From Candidatus Hydrogenedentes bacterium UBA2224 (GTDB taxonomy: Bacteria > Hydrogenedentota > Hydrogenedentia > Hydrogenedentales > SLHB01), in assembly GCA_002348185.1 (NCBI GenBank), contig DDYW01000165.1, positions 1 to 14,736 on the forward strand: a stretch of DNA of 14,736 bases, in the 5' to 3' direction. The notes under the pieces were generated by a model that was not told where the DNA came from, did no database searches, and worked only from the letters and a program-made list of their open reading frames with translations. The position numbers and the translations under genes were made by a program. Positions 11,688 through 14,736 of the stretch are shown in pieces. Position 1 is the first letter of the stretch; each line of letters begins with the position of its first letter.

Positions 11688-12823
11688 GGCTGGGGACTCA
11701 TCTGGATCTCCTCCGGCATCTCGCCCGGGTCAAGCATGTCGAGCAATTCCGGATGTGTGATCAGCTTCCGATCCAGATCGAGCGCCGTCTGGATCGCGTC
11801 CTCGTCGTTCGTGGCTTCCTGGCAGAACGCTTCCACAGCCCGGTTGGTCTTCCGGAGCAGCAGCGTGTTCCTGATGAACGGCGCCGCCTTTTCGAAGGTG
11901 ACTTCCTCGCCCGGAATCAGTTCGAGCAACTCGATGATGTGGTACCCGAAATCGCTTTCGATGACGCCCGACATCTCGCCCGGTTTGAGCGAACGGGCCG
12001 CTTCGGCCATGAAATCGGGCATGGTGTCGATGCGCGCCGGCCCGAGATCGCCGCCCTTGCTCCGGAACGGTTCGTCCGAAACTTCTTTCGCGACCGCGTC
12101 AAACTTGCGGCCGGACTGGATCCGGCTCAGCGCATCTTCCGCCTTCTTGCGGGCTTCTTCACGCAGCGCGGCGGCTCCGTTGGCATTCTGGCGCGGCGCC
12201 CGCACGAAGATCTGGCGCAAATGGGCCCGGTCGGGCTGGCGGGCGTTGTCTTTGTGCATCTGCTCAAACTGTTGTTTGACTTCCTCGTCGGTGACCGTCA
12301 CCCCGCTTTCTTTCGCGATGATCTCCCGCATTTTCTCGACGAGCAGGGCCTTGCGCAATTGCGCGATGGCTTCCTCGCGCGTGGCCCCGGCCTGCTTCAG
12401 AATCTCGTCTTCGCCGAGCGGTTCGGCCCGCCCCGCCGAAAGCTGTTTGCCCAGAAGCTCCACTTCCTTCGCCCACTGTTCCTGCACAAACTCCTCGGTC
12501 AGCGTCACCTTGCGCGTTTCGGCCTCCTGCAGAAGCACTTCCTTCTCGATCAGTATCCGCATGCACCGCAGCGCGAGGCCGATGCGAAACGCGTCCGAAA
12601 TCGTGTCCTCCGGACGCAACTGCTGGTACCGGTTCAGTTCGCCCTTGTACAACTCGATGAAGTCCTCGGAAGGAATGGGCCGGTTGTTTACCAGCGCGAC
12701 AGGACCGTCCGGCACGACGTCCAAAACCAGGTCCAGCCCCTCGAGATTCGGGGCCTGACCCCACGCGGCAAGGCATGCGCCCACCGCCACCACGGCCGCC
12801 ATCGCGATTCGTATGACCTTCAT
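11684..12823 (-). CDS. SurA/PrsA-like peptidyl-prolyl cis-trans isomerase (PPIC, parvulin type)
   Basis: 379 residues. The N-terminus MKVIRIAMAAVVAVGAC... is an export signal; cleavage after WGQA (21-24) is plausible, but VGAC (14-17) also resembles a lipobox, so a PrsA-like lipoprotein is possible. A SurA-type N-terminal chaperone region covers about 40-195 (VALVNNRPIPSEDF at 42-55). The parvulin domain covers about 200-303, with AHLRQIFVRAP, KGGDLGP (256-262) and SGVIESDFGYHIIEL (285-299). It would act outside the cytoplasmic membrane, folding exported or outer-membrane proteins. Start is ATG at 12821-12823 with AGGAG 7 bases upstream, overlapping the upstream stop as ATGA. It is joined to the M23 gene by another 4-base overlap, so both products are probably made together. 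The parvulin domain is clear; whether it acts like SurA or PrsA is not. Confidence 0.9.
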   Translation of the reverse strand: MKVIRIAMAAVVAVGACLAAWGQAPNLEGLDLVLDVVPDGPVALVNNRPIPSEDFIELYKGELNRYQQLRPEDTISDAFRIGLALRCMRILIEKEVLLQEAETRKVTLTEEFVQEQWAKEVELLGKQLSAGRAEPLGEDEILKQAGATREEAIAQLRKALLVEKMREIIAKESGVTVTDEEVKQQFEQMHKDNARQPDRAHLRQIFVRAPRQNANGAAALREEARKKAEDALSRIQSGRKFDAVAKEVSDEPFRSKGGDLGPARIDTMPDFMAEAARSLKPGEMSGVIESDFGYHIIELLELIPGEEVTFEKAAPFIRNTLLLRKTNRAVEAFCQEATNDEDAIQTALDLDRKLITHPELLDMLDPGEMPEEIQMSPQP

Positions 12824-13167
12824 CCCTGCTCTCCTGTAGTTCCTTCGGGGGCCTCTTCATCGCCCGACTCGTCGTCCAGAGCGCGCTCGGCTTCCGCGCG
12901 CGCCCGTCTTCTGGCGGCCCGCTCAGCGCGAACCTCCGCCACCATCGCCGAGACCAGATAGTGGACCAGCAGCGCGGTGGCCACCCACGAAGCCGCGAAG
13001 GTCAACGATACGCGGTAGGCGATCTCCATGGGCTCCGCCGAGCCGAAAAAGAGGTGAATCGCCAAAACCAGCGTCGCGCAGAACGACGCAACCACCAGGC
13101 CCAGCTTATCGCTGTCGGGCAGAATCACCCGTATGTTCGCTCTTCTCCTGACGACCGTCTTGGGCAT
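12820..13167 (-). CDS. Small two-helix membrane protein of unknown function
   Basis: 115 residues, not recognised. A basic N-terminus (VVRRRANIRVILPDSDK, 5-21) precedes two hydrophobic helices, about 22-41 and 50-77. A cytoplasmic-looking tail follows: strongly basic (RAERAARRRARAEAER, 80-95), then strongly acidic (96-114). By charge both ends should be cytoplasmic. Start ATG is at 13165-13167; a GAGG lies only 1 base before it, and a possible extended -10 box sits just upstream, so a leaderless transcript is possible. It overlaps the isomerase gene by 4 bases (ATGA), which supports that it is real and works with, or is at least co-expressed with, the exported isomerase and peptidase. No functional motif is visible. 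Confidence 0.75.
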   Translation of the reverse strand: MPKTVVRRRANIRVILPDSDKLGLVVASFCATLVLAIHLFFGSAEPMEIAYRVSLTFAASWVATALLVHYLVSAMVAEVRAERAARRRARAEAERALDDESGDEEAPEGTTGEQG

Positions 13168-13273
13168 GCCTCATGCTACCACAGCCGACGGTCTCGAGGG
13201 CAACTGCCGGCCCGCACGCACAGGCGCCACGTACGCCCCGGCCCCGCGTCAACGCCCCGCCCGCGCATCCCGC
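13168..13273. other. Spacer between carB and the small membrane protein gene
   Basis: About 106 very GC-rich bases. I see no clear terminator for carB (no T-run after a stem), so read-through into the next genes is possible. Confidence 0.4.
13173..13181 (-). promoter_or_regulatory. Candidate extended -10 element before the membrane protein-isomerase-peptidase operon
   Basis: Minus-strand TAGCAT (13173-13178) is preceded by TG plus one base (13179-13181). Only five bases separate it from the ATG at 13167, so transcription would begin at or next to the start codon. There is no well-spaced -35; TTGCCC lies 19 bases upstream. Confidence 0.3.
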
Positions 13274-14736
13274 TCAGGAGATCCCCTGATGGTACTCCTG
13301 CAGCGACCGAACCGTCACCACATCCTTCCGGCGCGCGGCAATGCCCCGGGCGGCGGCAATGGCCGCGGCGGTGGTCGTCACGTACGCCACCTTGTACTTG
13401 ATGGCCGATTTGCGGATATACGAATCGTCGGTCACGCTCAGTTTCCCGGCGGGCGTGTTCACCACCAGTTGGATTTCGCCGTTCGTGATGGCGTCGACGA
13501 TGTTGGGCCGGCCTTCGTGGACCTTCTTGATCAGCTCGGACTTCACGCCGTGCTCGTCCAGAAAGGCCTGAGTGCCCTGCGTGGCGCGAATCCGGAACCC
13601 CATGTTCTGGAACTGCCGCGCCGCTTCGAGCACCCCCGGCTTGTCCGGCTCCGCCACCGTGATCAGCACGGTCCCGTCCAGGGGCAGTTTCAACTGCGTC
13701 GCTTCCTGGGCGCGGTAAAACGCCAGCCCGAACGAATCCGCCAGGCCCAGCACCTCGCCGGTCGAACGCATCTCGGGGCCTAGCACCGGATCCACTTCCG
13801 GGAACATGTTGAACGGAAACACCGCTTCTTTCACGCCGAAATGCGGGACGTGCCGCGGCCGGAGATCCAGTTCCGCCAGCGTCTTGCCCAGCATGACCTG
13901 CGTCGCGAGGTTGGCCATCGAAATGCCGCAGACCTTCGAGACCAGCGGCACCGTGCGCGAGGCGCGCGGGTTCGCTTCCAGGATGTACACCGTGTCGTTC
14001 GCGATGGCGTACTGGATGTTCATCAGGCCGACCACATTCATCTCCACGGCGATTTTGCGCGTATATTCCGTGATGGTCTCGATATGTTTGGCCGGAATGC
14101 TGATCGGCGGAATGACGCACGCCGAATCGCCCGAGTGCACGCCCGCCAGCTCGATGTGTTCCATGACGGCCGGCACAAAGGCGTCTGTTCCGTCGGATAT
14201 CGCATCGGCCTCCACCTCCACCGCGTTCTCCAGAAACTTGTCGATGAGAATCGGCCGTTCCGGCGACACGTCGACGGCCGCCGCGACGTAATGACGCAGC
14301 ATTTCCTCGTCGTGCACGACCTCCATGCCCCGCCCCCCAAGCACATACGACGGCCGGACCATCAGGGGATACTTGATTTCCGCCGCAATCGCCAGGGCTT
14401 CTTCGAGCGTGCTCGCCATCCCCGATTGCGCCTGCGGGATGTTCAGCCGTTCCATGGTGTGGCGGAACTGGTCGCGGTCCTCGGCCAGATCGATGGTCTC
14501 GGGCGACGTGCCCAGGATGGGCACGCCCGCGCTCGCAAGCTCCCGCGCAATGTTCAGCGGCGTCTGCCCGCCAAACTGGACAATCACGCCCTCCGGCCGT
14601 TCCTTCTCGTAGATGCTCAGCACGTCCTCGACCGTCAATGGCTCGAAATACAGCTTGTTCGAGGTGTCGTAGTCCGTCGAGACGGTTTCGGGATTGCAGT
14701 TGACCATAATCACTTCATAGCCTTCTTCTTTTAAGG
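13274..14736 (-). CDS. carB: Carbamoyl-phosphate synthase large subunit, C-terminal half (partial, N-terminus outside window)
   Basis: Makes carbamoyl phosphate from bicarbonate, ammonia (from CarA) and two ATP, for pyrimidine and arginine synthesis. About 487 C-terminal residues of a protein that normally has about 1,070 are present; the frame stays open to the window end (LKEEGYEV, then IMVNCNPETVSTDYDTSNKL), so no start is visible here. Seen in order: FGGQTPLN, the second ATP-grasp domain (ILGTSPETIDLAEDRDQF; YPLMVRPSYVLGGRGM; NIQYAIANDTVYILEANPRA, which carries metal/ATP-binding residues), then the MGS-like allosteric domain (KPGVLEAARQFQNMGFRIRA; VVNTPAGK; DDSYIRKSAIKYKVAYVTT), where UMP or ornithine bind in other CarB proteins. 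It ends with TGA at 13274-13276. The sequence is regular for the family. carA is not in the window, and no neighbour here belongs to pyrimidine or arginine synthesis. Confidence 0.97.
   Translation of the reverse strand, partial: LKEEGYEVIMVNCNPETVSTDYDTSNKLYFEPLTVEDVLSIYEKERPEGVIVQFGGQTPLNIARELASAGVPILGTSPETIDLAEDRDQFRHTMERLNIPQAQSGMASTLEEALAIAAEIKYPLMVRPSYVLGGRGMEVVHDEEMLRHYVAAAVDVSPERPILIDKFLENAVEVEADAISDGTDAFVPAVMEHIELAGVHSGDSACVIPPISIPAKHIETITEYTRKIAVEMNVVGLMNIQYAIANDTVYILEANPRASRTVPLVSKVCGISMANLATQVMLGKTLAELDLRPRHVPHFGVKEAVFPFNMFPEVDPVLGPEMRSTGEVLGLADSFGLAFYRAQEATQLKLPLDGTVLITVAEPDKPGVLEAARQFQNMGFRIRATQGTQAFLDEHGVKSELIKKVHEGRPNIVDAITNGEIQLVVNTPAGKLSVTDDSYIRKSAIKYKVAYVTTTAAAIAAARGIAARRKDVVTVRSLQEYHQGIS

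Noticed and set aside
9582..12758. Very long plus-strand open frame opposite the isomerase and M23 genes
   Set aside because: It lies antisense to two genes with clear domains, is rich in Arg/Gly/His, shows no domain and has no ribosome site; a by-product of GC-rich third codon positions. The same holds for plus-strand frames over pilB (3265-5202) and the chimera (5317-7221).

Overview
This GC-rich window reads almost entirely on the minus strand: nine protein-coding genes with short spacers or 4-base overlaps. The long open frames on the plus strand are antisense by-products of the base composition. The envelope genes (SurA-like isomerase, secreted M23 peptidase, type IV pilus motors, PilS/PilR-like pair) point to a Gram-negative-type bacterium. 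GTG starts are common (four of the eight starts visible). I cannot fix the phylum from sequence alone; a lineage such as Hydrogenedentota, Planctomycetota or a deltaproteobacterial relative is only a guess.

In transcription order, from high to low coordinates: (1) 14736-13274, the C-terminal half of carbamoyl-phosphate synthase large subunit (carB), cut by the window end. (2) 13167-9753, three genes joined by 4-base overlaps: a small two-helix membrane protein, a SurA/PrsA-like peptidyl-prolyl isomerase and an exported M23 metallopeptidase with Ig-like C-terminal domains. A possible terminator lies at its end. (3) A 364-base spacer with a weak promoter candidate, then a lone Gfo/Idh/MocA oxidoreductase (9388-8429). 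(4) A 262-base spacer with a very good sigma70-type promoter (TTGACG-17-TACAAT) that starts a type IV pilus motor operon: a 969-residue chimeric protein, pilB, pilT, a PilS-like membrane kinase and a PilR-like sigma54 activator cut by the window start.

The most notable item is the chimeric protein at 5257-8166. Its N-terminus is a PilB/GspE-type MshEN domain resembling that of its neighbour PilB. Its middle is a long charged, repeat-rich helical region with three tandem 81-residue units. Its C-terminus is a full DnaA-type AAA+ module (Walker A, Walker B, initiator-type region, arginine finger, lid) that ends where DnaA's DNA-binding domain IV would begin. I do not recognise a described family with this combination. 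As the first gene of a pilus motor operon it is a candidate regulator, positioning factor or assembly factor for the PilB/PilT machinery, possibly reading c-di-GMP through its MshEN domain; that role is inference.

The pilus operon therefore carries the chimera, the extension motor (PilB), the retraction motor (PilT) and the two-component pair that in other bacteria senses pilin and controls sigma54-dependent pilin transcription. Pilin, platform protein and secretin genes are not in the window.
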